Position numbers and translations under genes: made by a program. A model generated the notes under the pieces. That model worked only from the letters and a program-made list of their open reading frames with translations, had not been told where the DNA came from and did no database searches. A stretch of DNA of 7,848 nt from contig CAMHIH010000035.1 in assembly GCA_946185175.1 (NCBI GenBank), positions 1-7,848 on the forward strand, given 5' to 3'. Below are positions 1-7,594 of the stretch, piece after piece (the first letter of the stretch is position 1; each line of letters starts with the position of its first letter). Source of the stretch: an uncultured Candidatus Saccharibacteria bacterium (lineage in GTDB: Bacteria; Patescibacteriota; Saccharimonadia; Saccharimonadales; Saccharimonadaceae).

Positions 1-1908
1 ATTATTTTCGCGCGCACCGATAATTTCGAGATATTTTGTTTTATCCGTCACTTTGCGACGCTTCTTTGGCGTATCAATTTTCTTTACACCGCTCAAATAC
101 TGGCCAGTAATCGAATCTTTTACCTTTGCCACTTCGTCTGGCGTACCAGCCGCAATCACTTTACCGCCATTAATACCAGCGCCAGGACCAATATCTACCA
201 GGTAGTCCGCCGAACGAATCGTATCCTCGTCATGTTCAACTACAATCACTGTATTCTTTAGATCACGCAAATGTCGCAGGGTAGCAATCAGACGATCGTT
301 ATCGCGCTGATGCAAGCCAATCGATGGCTCATCAAGCACGTAAAGCACTCCTTGCAAGCCAGAGCCAATTTGCGTCGCTAAACGAATACGCTGCGCCTCA
401 CCGCCAGACAGAGTAGCGGCCGAACGACTTAGCTCAAGATAATTCAAACCCACATCGCGCATAAATCCAACCCGGCTGCGAATTTCCTTCAAGATTGGTT
501 TAGCAATCAGTTTTTCATTCTCATTCAAGCCTAAATCGCCGTCCAACACTTCAATCGTACGCTCAACGTCCATCGAGCACATGTCCATAATGTTTAAATC
601 GTGTATCGTGACGGCCAAAACTACTGGCTTCAAACGCGCGCCATGACAAGTCTGGCAGACACGCTCACGCATAAAGCGTTCGATATCCTTACGAATAAAA
701 TCCGACTCAGTTTCTTTATAACGCTTTTCAAGATTTGGAATTACGCCTTCATAGACGGCATCATAGGTGTAGCCGTTACTTAGCTTGACGTGATACTTTT
801 CATCACCCGTACCATACAAAATCTTCTGAATTGCATCATCCGACAACTCGCGGATTGGTTGGCGCACCGAAAAACCATGGCGCTCGCCTACGGAAGTCAA
901 TCGTTTCAGCCACCAAGAGTCCTGATTGATGCGGTTATATGGCCGGATGCCGCCCTCGGCAATTGTTAAATTAGGGTTCAAAACCAAACTCGGGTCAATT
1001 TCCATCCGCGTACCAAGGCCAGTACAGGTTGGACAGGCACCCTGCGGCGCATTGAAAGAGAAGAGGCGAGGCTCAAGCTCTGGAATCAATTCGTCTGGGT
1101 GGTCCGGACAAGCGTAACGCTGTGAATACGAAATCACTTCAGCGTTATCCGTGCGGACATTATTTTGACCGAGCGCCGTCGTATTGTCGTTGATTTTTAA
1201 TACCTGCATCAGGCCATTGCCAAGATCTAACGCCTGTTCGACTGATTGCGAAATGCGACTCTCCATGCCTGGCCCCATCACGAAACGATCCACGATAATC
1301 TCAATGTCATGGCGCAAGTTTTTGTCTAATTCTGGCCACTCATCGAGTGCATAAATAATACCGTCAACACGCGCTCGCGCAAAACCTTTAGCTAGATATT
1401 GCTCCCCAATGTGCGAAAAAGAACCTTTTTTCTGCGACACGATCGGCGCCATAATCATTAATTTTGAGGCGACTGGCAGAGCAAGCACCTGGTCAATAAT
1501 GTCTTGTACCGTACGGCGTGCCACTTCTTTATGGCAAATCGGGCAGTGCGGTACACCAATTCGCGCAAATAGCAAACGCAAGTAATCATAAATCTCCGTC
1601 ACCGTTGCCACAGTCGAACGCGGGTTGCGTGAAGTAGATTTTTGATCAATCGAAATTGCCGGCGATAGACCAGTAATTAAATCGACATCTGGCTTATCCA
1701 TTACCCCCAAGAACATTCGAGCATAGCTCGAAAGTGACTCAACATAACGACGCTGCCCCTCGGCATAAAGCGTATCAAAAGCTAAAGAAGATTTACCCGA
1801 ACCGGATAGGCCAGTAATTACAACTAGCTTATCGCGCGGAATATCCAAATCAATATTTTTTAGATTATTTGCGCGTGCGCCACGAATCCTAATCAAGTCA
1901 CCATCCAT
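1..1908 (-). CDS. uvrA: Excinuclease ABC subunit A (UvrA), N-terminal two thirds, cut by window start
   Basis: UvrA is the DNA-damage sensor of nucleotide excision repair. As a dimer it scans DNA, recruits UvrB to lesions and is released after loading it. The 636 codons seen contain the first ATPase module: Walker [10 protein letters not shown] at residues 33-41, ABC signature LSGGEAQR at 500-507, and Walker [10 protein letters not shown] with Asp526-Glu527. Between them lie the UvrB-binding insertion and a zinc module with C267-x2-H270 and C292-x2-C295, where the second ligand is His rather than the more common Cys. The second ATPase module is just beginning at the window edge (motif [10 protein letters not shown]), so about 300 residues, including the second Walker A and the C-terminal zinc finger, lie outside. 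The start ATG at 1908 is chosen because it gives the usual UvrA N-terminus ([16 protein letters not shown]) and sits 8 nt after a consensus -10 box. It is divergent from the murL operon. No LexA-like operator is visible. Confidence 0.98.
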   Translation of the reverse strand, partial: MDGDLIRIRGARANNLKNIDLDIPRDKLVVITGLSGSGKSSLAFDTLYAEGQRRYVESLSSYARMFLGVMDKPDVDLITGLSPAISIDQKSTSRNPRSTVATVTEIYDYLRLLFARIGVPHCPICHKEVARRTVQDIIDQVLALPVASKLMIMAPIVSQKKGSFSHIGEQYLAKGFARARVDGIIYALDEWPELDKNLRHDIEIIVDRFVMGPGMESRISQSVEQALDLGNGLMQVLKINDNTTALGQNNVRTDNAEVISYSQRYACPDHPDELIPELEPRLFSFNAPQGACPTCTGLGTRMEIDPSLVLNPNLTIAEGGIRPYNRINQDSWWLKRLTSVGERHGFSVRQPIRELSDDAIQKILYGTGDEKYHVKLSNGYTYDAVYEGVIPNLEKRYKETESDFIRKDIERFMRERVCQTCHGARLKPVVLAVTIHDLNIMDMCSMDVERTIEVLDGDLGLNENEKLIAKPILKEIRSRVGFMRDVGLNYLELSRSAATLSGGEAQRIRLATQIGSGLQGVLYVLDEPSIGLHQRDNDRLIATLRHLRDLKNTVIVVEHDEDTIRSADYLVDIGPGAGINGGKVIAAGTPDEVAKVKDSITGQYLSGVKKIDTPKKRRKVTDKTKYLEIIGARENN

Positions 1909-1916
1909 AAGCGTTT

Positions 1917-1945
1917 ATTATACCGCAAAACTCCATAAAAGTCAA
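1917..1945 (-). promoter_or_regulatory. uvrA sigma70-type promoter, near-leaderless
   Basis: Read on the minus strand, TTGACT (1945-1940) is followed after exactly 17 bp by a perfect TATAAT (1922-1917). Only 8 nt separate the -10 box from the uvrA ATG at 1908, so transcription should start at or within 1-3 nt of the start codon. There is no Shine-Dalgarno sequence in that gap (AAACGCTT). This is the closest match to consensus in the window. The start point itself is inferred. Confidence 0.88.
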
Positions 1946-1970
1946 TCTGTTACCCCCTTAATCTCAGTTT

Positions 1971-1999
1971 TTCGCAAAACCTCGTTAAGATGTTAAAAT
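1971..1999 (+). promoter_or_regulatory. Promoter of the murL-murD operon, extended -10, leaderless
   Basis: TAAAAT at 1994-1999 is preceded by TG at 1991-1992 with one base between, giving an extended -10 element (TGtTAAAAT). A 4-of-6 match to the -35 box, TTCGCA at 1971-1976, lies 17 bp upstream. The -10 box ends 7 nt before the murL ATG at 2007, so the transcript should begin at or next to the A of ATG. No ribosome-binding sequence is present. The -35 boxes of this promoter and the divergent uvrA promoter are separated by 25 bp, so both polymerases could be affected by one factor binding between them; I see no clear inverted repeat there. Confidence 0.7.
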
Positions 2000-2006
2000 A
2001 AGCTTA

Positions 2007-3650
2007 ATGGCTACCTCAATAGAAGATTGCAAAAAATACATCGAATCCGTCGTGCGACGATATCGCATTACTGTCGAACCATATGAAACCGTTATCGAAG
2101 ATTGTTGGCGCGCAGTTTGGCCCATCATCGAAGCGAATTCTGACAACATCAACTGGTTCGCTCAATCGGACCCCAATTTCAATGGCATTATTATGAATAT
2201 TTTGCGCGATTATCTCGAACAGCAAGAAGCTTACGACAATCGTGACCGCTACGCTATCCGCAAAAATTACCCAGAATTCATCTTCGAGTCATACAATGTC
2301 GATTACAGGGCCGACGGTATTCATGTTACTTACACCTACAAAACAGGCGAATATACTTTTCAGCCGACCGTCTTTATTAACACTTCCGACATCCAGGGTT
2401 TGCGCCCGGATTTTATTAATGAAAGCTTCCTTGAATATCTTTTCTTCAACTTCGGTATCATCAATGCAATCAACTACTACAAACTAACTTTTTCACCAAA
2501 ATTCGTCATTAAGGCTGGCAAGTTACTGCCAGAGCAGTGCGAATTTTTCAAAAAGCTTTTTTATCACGGGCTCGAAGAATGTATGTATCGCAACGAAATC
2601 CGTATGGAATACGACGATTTCCTAACCATCGAATGCGAACCAGCTGAAGGTGTCTATCACTTTCACATTCATGACCAATTTAAGGGCAACCTCATTCCGG
2701 TCGGCGGCGGCAAGGATTCCGTCGTCACACTCGAAGCATTACAACCAACCCGTAGCGAAAATTTAATTCTGCAATACAACCGCGATATTTATCCTACCAA
2801 TATTGCCGCCATTAACTGCGCCAAGGTTGGCGGCTATGCTATGGATCAAATCGTCAACTTCAATCTGACACTCGATCCATTAATGCTCGACCTTAATCAA
2901 CAGGGCTTTTATAACGGACATATTCCGTTTTCATCCTGCTTAGCCTTCGCCAGCATCATTATGGCCTATCTCAACCTCAAAGAATACGTTGTGTTATCGA
3001 ACGAGGCTTCCGCCAACGAAGGCAACATTGTCGGCACCACCATCAATCATCAATATTCCAAGAGTTTTGAGTTCGAGCAAGACTTCGACCATTATGTGCA
3101 AACTTATCTCACTGACAAGATCCATTATTTTAGCCTTTTGCGCTGTCTCAATGAGTACGGCATCGTACAACGTTTTATTCAACATCCGCTCTATCTTGAT
3201 GTTTTCCGCAGCTGCAACGTTGGCACCAAAGAAAACAAATGGTGCGGACATTGCGCAAAATGTCTCTATGTTTACATCATGTTGTATCCATTCGTCTCCG
3301 ACGTCAAACTCTGGCAAATTTTTGGTCGCAACATGCTTGACGACCCAGATTTGCTAGATATATTCATTGGCTTAGTACGACCAGATGCCACCAAGCCATT
3401 CGAATGCGTTGGCACTCGCGAAGAAATTTCCTTCTCCATCGATAAGGGCATCGCGCTAAAACCCGAACAGAATCCAGTTCTCTACGATTACTACAAGAAA
3501 AATCTTAAGGTTGAATCCAGCGGCTATGGCGTTGAAGAATATTTCAACCCGCAACACAACATTCCAGAACAATACCTCGAAATGTTAATGCATCCCGAAA
3601 AATTTACCGAACAGTCAAAATCCGAACCAGCCGGAGAGGAAAACGCATGA
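2007..3650 (+). CDS. murL: Probable MurL: UDP-MurNAc-L-Ala-L-Glu epimerase (PP-loop family)
   Basis: MurL converts the terminal L-Glu of UDP-MurNAc-L-Ala-L-Glu to D-Glu in the cytoplasm, using ATP and Mg2+. It thus replaces glutamate racemase (MurI) as the source of D-Glu for peptidoglycan. The 547-residue protein has a PP-loop pyrophosphatase motif, PVGGGKDSVVT, with GGGKDS at residues 233-238. A conserved-looking SNEASANEGN lies at 331-340 and a cysteine cluster at 403-419 (C403, C413, C416, C419; WCGHCAKC at 412-419). This arrangement is what I recall from the MurL family. About 225 residues precede the PP-loop, and the last 15 residues are polar and probably disordered. The strongest support is context: the stop overlaps the start of a MurD-family ligase by 4 bp (ATGA), as expected for a murL-murD2 pair. 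It has no signal peptide or membrane segment. Other PP-loop families (QueC, TtcA, NadE) fit the motifs and context less well. Translation probably starts on a leaderless mRNA. Confidence 0.8.
   Translation: MATSIEDCKKYIESVVRRYRITVEPYETVIEDCWRAVWPIIEANSDNINWFAQSDPNFNGIIMNILRDYLEQQEAYDNRDRYAIRKNYPEFIFESYNVDYRADGIHVTYTYKTGEYTFQPTVFINTSDIQGLRPDFINESFLEYLFFNFGIINAINYYKLTFSPKFVIKAGKLLPEQCEFFKKLFYHGLEECMYRNEIRMEYDDFLTIECEPAEGVYHFHIHDQFKGNLIPVGGGKDSVVTLEALQPTRSENLILQYNRDIYPTNIAAINCAKVGGYAMDQIVNFNLTLDPLMLDLNQQGFYNGHIPFSSCLAFASIIMAYLNLKEYVVLSNEASANEGNIVGTTINHQYSKSFEFEQDFDHYVQTYLTDKIHYFSLLRCLNEYGIVQRFIQHPLYLDVFRSCNVGTKENKWCGHCAKCLYVYIMLYPFVSDVKLWQIFGRNMLDDPDLLDIFIGLVRPDATKPFECVGTREEISFSIDKGIALKPEQNPVLYDYYKKNLKVESSGYGVEEYFNPQHNIPEQYLEMLMHPEKFTEQSKSEPAGEENA
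3633..3639 (+). promoter_or_regulatory. Shine-Dalgarno sequence for murD inside the end of murL
   Basis: GGAGAGG lies 7 nt before the murD ATG (3647), within the last codons of murL. It fixes the ATGA overlap start as the real one and allows both re-initiation by terminating ribosomes and independent initiation. It contrasts with the SD-less first gene of the same operon. Confidence 0.8.
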
Positions 3651-4948
3651 AACACGACATCATTGATTTCCTAAAAGATAAAAGCCTTTTGATTCTTGGC
3701 TTTGGTCGCGAGGGTAAGAGTTTTCTACGATTCGTCCAAGATAATTTGCCAGAAGCCCATATTGCCGTTGCCGACCAAAACGAAGTGCAAATTGACAACA
3801 TTGAAACTTTTTGTGGCGACAACTATCTAACCCACGTTGACGATTTCGACATCGTCATCAAGTCGCCCGGCGTAGCCATCAAAAACGAACTTGATGCTAG
3901 TCAAAAGGCCAAAATTACCTCATGTACGGATTTATTTCTGCGCTTTTGTCAAAACCCTATTATCGGCGTTACGGGAACAAAGGGAAAAAGTACGACCGCA
4001 TCCCTGACTTACCACATCCTCCACGAGAACCAACGCAATGCTATTTTTGCCGGCAACATTGGTAAACCGTGTTTTGATATTATCGACGAAATCGAGTCGA
4101 ATACGATAATTGTATTAGAGTTATCGTGTCATCAACTTGAGTACGTACAAGCTAGCCCGCACGTCGCAATTCTGCTTAATCTCTACGAAGAGCATTTCGA
4201 CCATTACGCCAAACCAGAAGACTACTTTAATGCCAAGAAAAATATTTTTCATTTTCAACACAGCAATGATCTTTTAATCTATGGCGACATTTTCCAACAC
4301 ACGCACCAAGAAGAAATCGATGCCTTGCCAATGCACAAGATTAATCTTCTACAAGACCATGTCGTCGATTTTAGTAAAATCAAGACTAGTCTTATTGGCG
4401 AACACTACAAGTATGATATCGCCGCCGCTATTGCCGCCTGCGAGGAATTTGGGCTTAGCGAAGAGCAGTGCCTTCAGGCCGTCGCAAGTTTTAAGGGTTT
4501 GCGTCATCGCCTAGAATTTGTTGGAGAATTTCAGGGCATCAAGTTTTATAACGATTCAATCGCCACTGCGCAAGAGGCCGTCATTCAGGCAATTAACGCT
4601 GTTCCGAATACCGACACAATCATCCTCGGCGGAATGGATCGCGGATTAGATTATCATCCGTTGGTTGATTTCATTCGCCACAGCAACATTCGCAATGTCA
4701 TTTTATTGCCAGACACCGACACAACATTCCAGCGCATCTTCGACGAAGCCCCGTATTCACAAAATGTCCTACATGTCGCCAACTTAGAAGAAGCTGTAAA
4801 AATTTCTTTCAAAACTACCGCTGAAGGGCATAGCTGCCTACTATCGCCGGCCGCTGCCAGCTATGGCTTTTTTAAGAACTTCGAAGAACGCGGCGATGTT
4901 TTCTGCCAATTGGTACAAAAATATGCTAAATTAAAAGCAGAAGCTTAA
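3647..4948 (+). CDS. murD: MurD-family UDP-MurNAc-L-alanine glutamate ligase, probable MurD2 (L-Glu-adding)
   Basis: This is a cytoplasmic ATP-dependent Mur ligase adding the second residue of the peptidoglycan stem peptide. The 433 residues carry all three MurD domains. The N-terminal UMP-binding fold has ILGFGREGKS at 16-25. The ATP-binding domain has GVTGTKGKST at 107-116, NLYEEHFDHY at 178-187, and a Lys197-Lys198 pair, one of which (probably 197) should be the carbamylated lysine. The C-terminal domain has NDSIATAQE and SPAAAS ending at Ser405, then FKNFEERG with Phe412; Ser405 and Phe412 match the glutamate-binding Ser415 and Phe422 of E. coli MurD. Two positions depart from classical MurD: the Lys of DSKATN is Ile, and the GGDGK-type loop reads GGMDRG, with Arg for Lys. 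With murL translationally coupled upstream, the likely activity is addition of L-Glu (MurD2), the product then being epimerised by MurL. Membership of the MurD family is near certain; the L-Glu preference is inference. Confidence 0.93.
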   Translation: MKHDIIDFLKDKSLLILGFGREGKSFLRFVQDNLPEAHIAVADQNEVQIDNIETFCGDNYLTHVDDFDIVIKSPGVAIKNELDASQKAKITSCTDLFLRFCQNPIIGVTGTKGKSTTASLTYHILHENQRNAIFAGNIGKPCFDIIDEIESNTIIVLELSCHQLEYVQASPHVAILLNLYEEHFDHYAKPEDYFNAKKNIFHFQHSNDLLIYGDIFQHTHQEEIDALPMHKINLLQDHVVDFSKIKTSLIGEHYKYDIAAAIAACEEFGLSEEQCLQAVASFKGLRHRLEFVGEFQGIKFYNDSIATAQEAVIQAINAVPNTDTIILGGMDRGLDYHPLVDFIRHSNIRNVILLPDTDTTFQRIFDEAPYSQNVLHVANLEEAVKISFKTTAEGHSCLLSPAAASYGFFKNFEERGDVFCQLVQKYAKLKAEA

Positions 4949-4960
4949 TAAAAGTTTAAA

Positions 4961-4966
4961 AAGGAG
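4961..4966 (+). promoter_or_regulatory. Strong Shine-Dalgarno sequence for the DUF5684-like gene
   Basis: AAGGAG, followed by AT, lies 9 nt before the ATG at 4976, in the 27-nt gap after murD. No convincing -10/-35 pair is seen in this gap or just before it, so the gene is probably read from the murL promoter. Confidence 0.85.
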
Positions 4967-4975
4967 ATTCCAAAC

Positions 4976-5509
4976 ATGGATTTATTATTACTATTAGCCA
5001 CTAGCTATAGCTATAGCTACAGTACGACCACTGCCGACACTAGCGGGATTAGCTTAATCAGCGCATTAATTAGCCTCGCACTCTCAGTTGTCGTTCTAGT
5101 TGCCGAGTGGAAAATCTTCACCAAGGCCGGCGAAGAGGGATGGAAGTGCCTTATTCCGATCTATAACGTCTATGTCTTGAGCAAGATTGTCGGTATTAGT
5201 TTTTGGTATATCCTCCTTTGTTTCATCCCATTTGGTGCACTCGCCTGGATTATCATGATGATGGTGGCGCTCGCCAAATCATTTGGTAAGAGTGGTGGTT
5301 TTGCCGTTGGCCTCATTCTTCTATCACCAATCTTCACCTGTATCCTCGGCTTCGGTGATGCAAAATATATTGGACCAAAAGGCGAAGCTCAAGCCGCAGC
5401 CGCCCCAGCAGGTGGTCAACCAGCCGCACCAGCTGCACCAGCACCGCAACAGGGCGACGATTGGGTAAATGGCCAAAATGGCACCCAAACCCCTCCAGCA
5501 GCCGCTTAA
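4976..5509 (+). CDS. Small membrane protein, DUF5684-like, with Ala/Pro-rich tail
   Basis: The 177-residue integral membrane protein has no assigned function. Residues 1-24 are a short Leu run followed by SYSYSYS. Hydrophobic segments follow at about 25-43, 74-98 and 107-124. Between the first two is the block AGEEGWKCLIPIYNVYVLSKI (52-72), and the third ends in FGDAKYIG. The order 'KAG..GW...IPIYN.Y.L.KI', hydrophobic pair, 'AKSFGK', 'LGFGDAKY' is what I recall of DUF5684, a family of small bacterial membrane proteins common in uncultured and candidate-phylum genomes. Residues 134-177 are a low-complexity Ala/Pro/Gln tail ending PPAAA, which looks disordered. It starts 27 nt after murD with a strong ribosome-binding site and is followed by a terminator, so it is the last gene of the operon. 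That suggests, but does not show, an envelope-related role. The N-terminus has no basic residue, so a cleaved signal peptide is unlikely. Confidence 0.8.
   Translation: MDLLLLLATSYSYSYSTTTADTSGISLISALISLALSVVVLVAEWKIFTKAGEEGWKCLIPIYNVYVLSKIVGISFWYILLCFIPFGALAWIIMMMVALAKSFGKSGGFAVGLILLSPIFTCILGFGDAKYIGPKGEAQAAAAPAGGQPAAPAAPAPQQGDDWVNGQNGTQTPPAAA
5003..5020 (+). repeat. Three tandem copies of a 6-bp repeat (AGCTAT)
   Basis: Two perfect copies of AGCTAT are followed by AGCTAC inside the start of the DUF5684-like gene, encoding the SYSYSY stretch. The unit is self-complementary over AGCTATAGCT. Gain or loss of a unit would keep the reading frame and change the protein by two residues. Confidence 0.7.
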
Positions 5510-5522
5510 TTCAAAAAACACT

Positions 5523-5548
5523 AACGCCCCCACAAGGGGGCGTTTTTT
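5523..5548 (+). terminator. Strong intrinsic terminator of the murL-murD-DUF5684 operon
   Basis: AACGCCCCC (5523-5531) pairs perfectly with GGGGGCGTT (5536-5544) around the 4-nt loop ACAA, followed by an unbroken T run to 5548. The GC-rich 9-bp stem begins 13 nt after the DUF5684-like stop codon. An A run at 5513-5518 gives some potential for termination on the opposite strand as well. The uvrB -10 box starts only about 10 nt beyond the T run. Confidence 0.95.
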
Positions 5549-5555
5549 GTACTAA

Positions 5556-5566
5556 TGCTATATAAT
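5556..5566 (+). promoter_or_regulatory. uvrB promoter (-10 region), near-leaderless
   Basis: TATAAT at 5561-5566 ends 8 nt before the uvrB ATG at 5575. An overlapping reading, TGcTATATA at 5556-5564, would be an extended -10 element. The expected -35 position (about 5538-5543) falls in the right arm of the preceding terminator and shows no good match, so this promoter may depend on the extended -10. No Shine-Dalgarno sequence is present (AAATAGAG before ATG) and no LexA-type operator is seen. Confidence 0.72.
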
Positions 5567-5574
5567 AAATAGAG

Positions 5575-7548
5575 ATGAACTTCAAATTACACAGCAAATA
5601 TCAGCCAACTGGCGATCAGCCTCAGGCAATTAAAACCCTGATGGATGGACTTTATGCTGGCCGCAAAGAACAGACCCTACTTGGCGTCACCGGTTCCGGC
5701 AAAACTTTTACCATGGCTAATATCATCGCACAATACAACCGTCCAACACTCGTATTAGCACACAACAAAACCCTTGCTGCGCAGTTATATTCCGAATTTC
5801 GCGAATTCTTCCCCGAAAATGAAGTACATTATTTTGTCTCTTACTTCGACTATTATCAGCCAGAAGCTTACATTGCCAGTACGGATACTTATATCGAAAA
5901 AGATTCCGCCATTAATGAAGAAATCGATCGCCTACGCCATGGCGCCACCGAGGCGCTCCTAACGCGTCGCGACACCTTAATTGTGGCCTCAGTTTCCTGC
6001 ATTTATGGTATCGGCTCGCCAGAAAACTATAGCAAAATGGCCATTCGGCTCGCCCGTGGCCAAATGTTTGATTTTAATGAATTCATCCATACTTTGACCG
6101 AAATACAATATCATCGCAACGATATCGCATTCGAACGAGGCAATTTCCGCGTCCGTGGCGACGTCGTAGATATTTTTCCCGCGTCCGGCGAACATGCTTA
6201 TCGCATCGAATTCGGTTTTGATGGCATTGAAAAAATTAAAGTCATTGACCCACTTACCGCCGAGGTTATTTCCGAGCCGGAAGAAATCGGCATTTTTCCA
6301 AATACCCATTACGCCACGCCAAAAGAATCACTCGATCGTGCCATTGAAAATATTCGTGCCGAATATAAGGACCGTCTGGAATATTTCAATAAACACGAAA
6401 AATATCTGGAAGCACAGCGACTTAGTCAACGTATTAAATACGACCTAGAAATGCTTGAGCAGACCGGTTTTGTGAAGGGCATTGAAAACTACTCGCGCCA
6501 CCTTGAAGGACGCCTGATTGGCCAACCACCATCAACTTTGCTCGATTTCTTCCCAGAAGACTATTTAATGATTATCGACGAGTCGCATATGACTTTACCG
6601 CAAGTCCGCGGTATGTTTAACGGTGATCATGCTCGCAAAGAAACGCTCGTCGAATACGGTTTTCGCCTACCGAGCGCACTAGACAATCGCCCTCTAACTT
6701 TCGCTGAATTCGATCGACACATTAACCAAGTTATTTATACTAGTGCCACACCAGGCGAATATGAACTCTCGCATAGCCCGAAACCAGCCGAACAAGTCAT
6801 TCGTCCAACTGGCTTGCTAGATCCAGAAATCGAAGTTCGCCCAAGCGAAAATCAAATCGACGACCTCGTTGAAGAAATCGACCAACGCATCGCCAAACAT
6901 CAACGCGTTCTTGTTACGACGCTCACCAAGCGCATGGCTGAAGATTTATCGGAACACCTCAAAGATCTTGGCATTAAGACCGCCTATATCCACAGTGATG
7001 TCGACACGCTTGAACGCGGTGACATCCTGCGCGATCTTCGCGCCGGCGTTTACGATGTGCTAGTCGGTATTAACTTGTTGCGCGAAGGCCTCGATTTGCC
7101 AGAAGTCTCCCTCGTTGCAATTCTTGATGCCGATAAAGAAGGTTTTTTGCGTTCCGAATCTGCGCTTGTTCAGACTATTGGTCGCGCCGCTCGTCACGAA
7201 GAAGGCAAAGTCATTATGTATGCCGACACTATGACTGGCAGTATGCAACGCTCCATCGAAGAAACCTATCGCCGTCGCAAAATCCAACAGAAATACAATG
7301 AAGAGCACAATATTACACCACGCTCGGTCGCCAAAGAAATTAGCCAAGGCCTCCGCGCCATCATTCCAGAAAAAGAGAAGAGTAATAAGCTCGACCTTCG
7401 CAAGATTCCGCGCGAAGAATATCCGCAAATCGTCAAAGAACTCACTTCACAAATGCAACTTGCCGCTGCCAATCTCGAGTTTGAACGTGCCGCCGAGTTG
7501 CGCGACCAAATCGAAGATATTAAAACCGCATTGGAACACAAAAAATAA
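5575..7548 (+). CDS. uvrB: Excinuclease ABC subunit B (UvrB), complete
   Basis: UvrB is the central subunit of nucleotide excision repair. Loaded by UvrA, it opens the DNA with its beta-hairpin, verifies the lesion and recruits UvrC for the incisions. The 657 residues are full length for the family. Visible motifs are Walker A GVTGSGKT (37-44), the tyrosine-rich beta-hairpin start FDYYQPEAY (91-99), the DEAD-like box IIDESH (333-338), helicase motif [10 protein letters not shown] (533-540) and a C-terminal UVR domain at about 616-652 that binds UvrC (and UvrA). The N-terminus [17 protein letters not shown] is typical and supports the ATG at 5575. It is monocistronic by appearance, with its own promoter after the upstream terminator and a hairpin at its stop codon. 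uvrA lies divergently 3.7 kb away beyond the cell-wall operon. No key residue appears lost. Confidence 0.99.
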   Translation: MNFKLHSKYQPTGDQPQAIKTLMDGLYAGRKEQTLLGVTGSGKTFTMANIIAQYNRPTLVLAHNKTLAAQLYSEFREFFPENEVHYFVSYFDYYQPEAYIASTDTYIEKDSAINEEIDRLRHGATEALLTRRDTLIVASVSCIYGIGSPENYSKMAIRLARGQMFDFNEFIHTLTEIQYHRNDIAFERGNFRVRGDVVDIFPASGEHAYRIEFGFDGIEKIKVIDPLTAEVISEPEEIGIFPNTHYATPKESLDRAIENIRAEYKDRLEYFNKHEKYLEAQRLSQRIKYDLEMLEQTGFVKGIENYSRHLEGRLIGQPPSTLLDFFPEDYLMIIDESHMTLPQVRGMFNGDHARKETLVEYGFRLPSALDNRPLTFAEFDRHINQVIYTSATPGEYELSHSPKPAEQVIRPTGLLDPEIEVRPSENQIDDLVEEIDQRIAKHQRVLVTTLTKRMAEDLSEHLKDLGIKTAYIHSDVDTLERGDILRDLRAGVYDVLVGINLLREGLDLPEVSLVAILDADKEGFLRSESALVQTIGRAARHEEGKVIMYADTMTGSMQRSIEETYRRRKIQQKYNEEHNITPRSVAKEISQGLRAIIPEKEKSNKLDLRKIPREEYPQIVKELTSQMQLAAANLEFERAAELRDQIEDIKTALEHKK

Positions 7549-7584
7549 TACCCCACTTTCATTGTTAGCAAACAGGGGTATTTT
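7547..7584 (+). terminator. Probable intrinsic terminator of uvrB, overlapping the gltX promoter
   Basis: AATACCCC (7547-7554, starting in the uvrB stop codon) pairs with GGGGTATT (7575-7582) across a 20-nt loop, followed by a short T tract to 7584. The stem is 8 bp and the T run only four bases, so it should be weaker than the terminator at 5523 and may be leaky into gltX. The loop and right arm also hold the upstream part of the gltX promoter. Confidence 0.65.
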
Positions 7585-7594
7585 ATTGTATAAT
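7565..7594 (+). promoter_or_regulatory. gltX promoter, leaderless
   Basis: A perfect TATAAT at 7589-7594 ends 7 nt before the gltX ATG at 7602. A 4-of-6 -35 match, TTAGCA at 7565-7570, lies 18 bp upstream in the loop of the uvrB terminator. There is no Shine-Dalgarno sequence in the gap (ATTATCT), so the mRNA should start at or beside the start codon. Confidence 0.75.

Noticed and set aside
926..1117. Short plus-strand open frames within 601-1117
   Set aside because: They lie antisense to uvrA, which is unmistakable over the whole stretch, and their translations show no family features or ribosome-binding sites.
2994..3317. Minus-strand open frame of 107 codons inside murL (and 2016-2225)
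   Set aside because: It is a shadow of the murL frame; it has no promoter or ribosome-binding site and gives no recognisable protein.
2007..3650. QueC, TtcA or NadE-type PP-loop enzyme as identity for the gene
   Set aside because: The GGGKDS variant, the long N-terminal part, the WCGHCAKC cluster and coupling to murD fit MurL better than these families.
3648..3674. TGA read as glycine (code 25), extending murL by nine codons to TAA
   Set aside because: No in-frame TGA occurs inside any other coding region here, whereas a TGA=Gly organism would use it often; the ATGA overlap with an SD-preceded murD is an ordinary coupled stop/start.
5390..5450. Repeated GCA/CCA-rich triplets near the end of the DUF5684-like gene as a DNA repeat
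   Set aside because: The repetition follows from the Ala/Pro/Gln codons of a low-complexity tail and has no regular unit.
5547..5552. TTGTAC as a -35 box for uvrB
   Set aside because: It is only 8 bp from the -10 box, far too close for sigma70-type recognition.
5989..6309. Minus-strand open frames inside uvrB (5989-6309, 7060-7428, 7266-7571)
   Set aside because: They run opposite to strongly conserved uvrB motifs and are by-products of its codon use.
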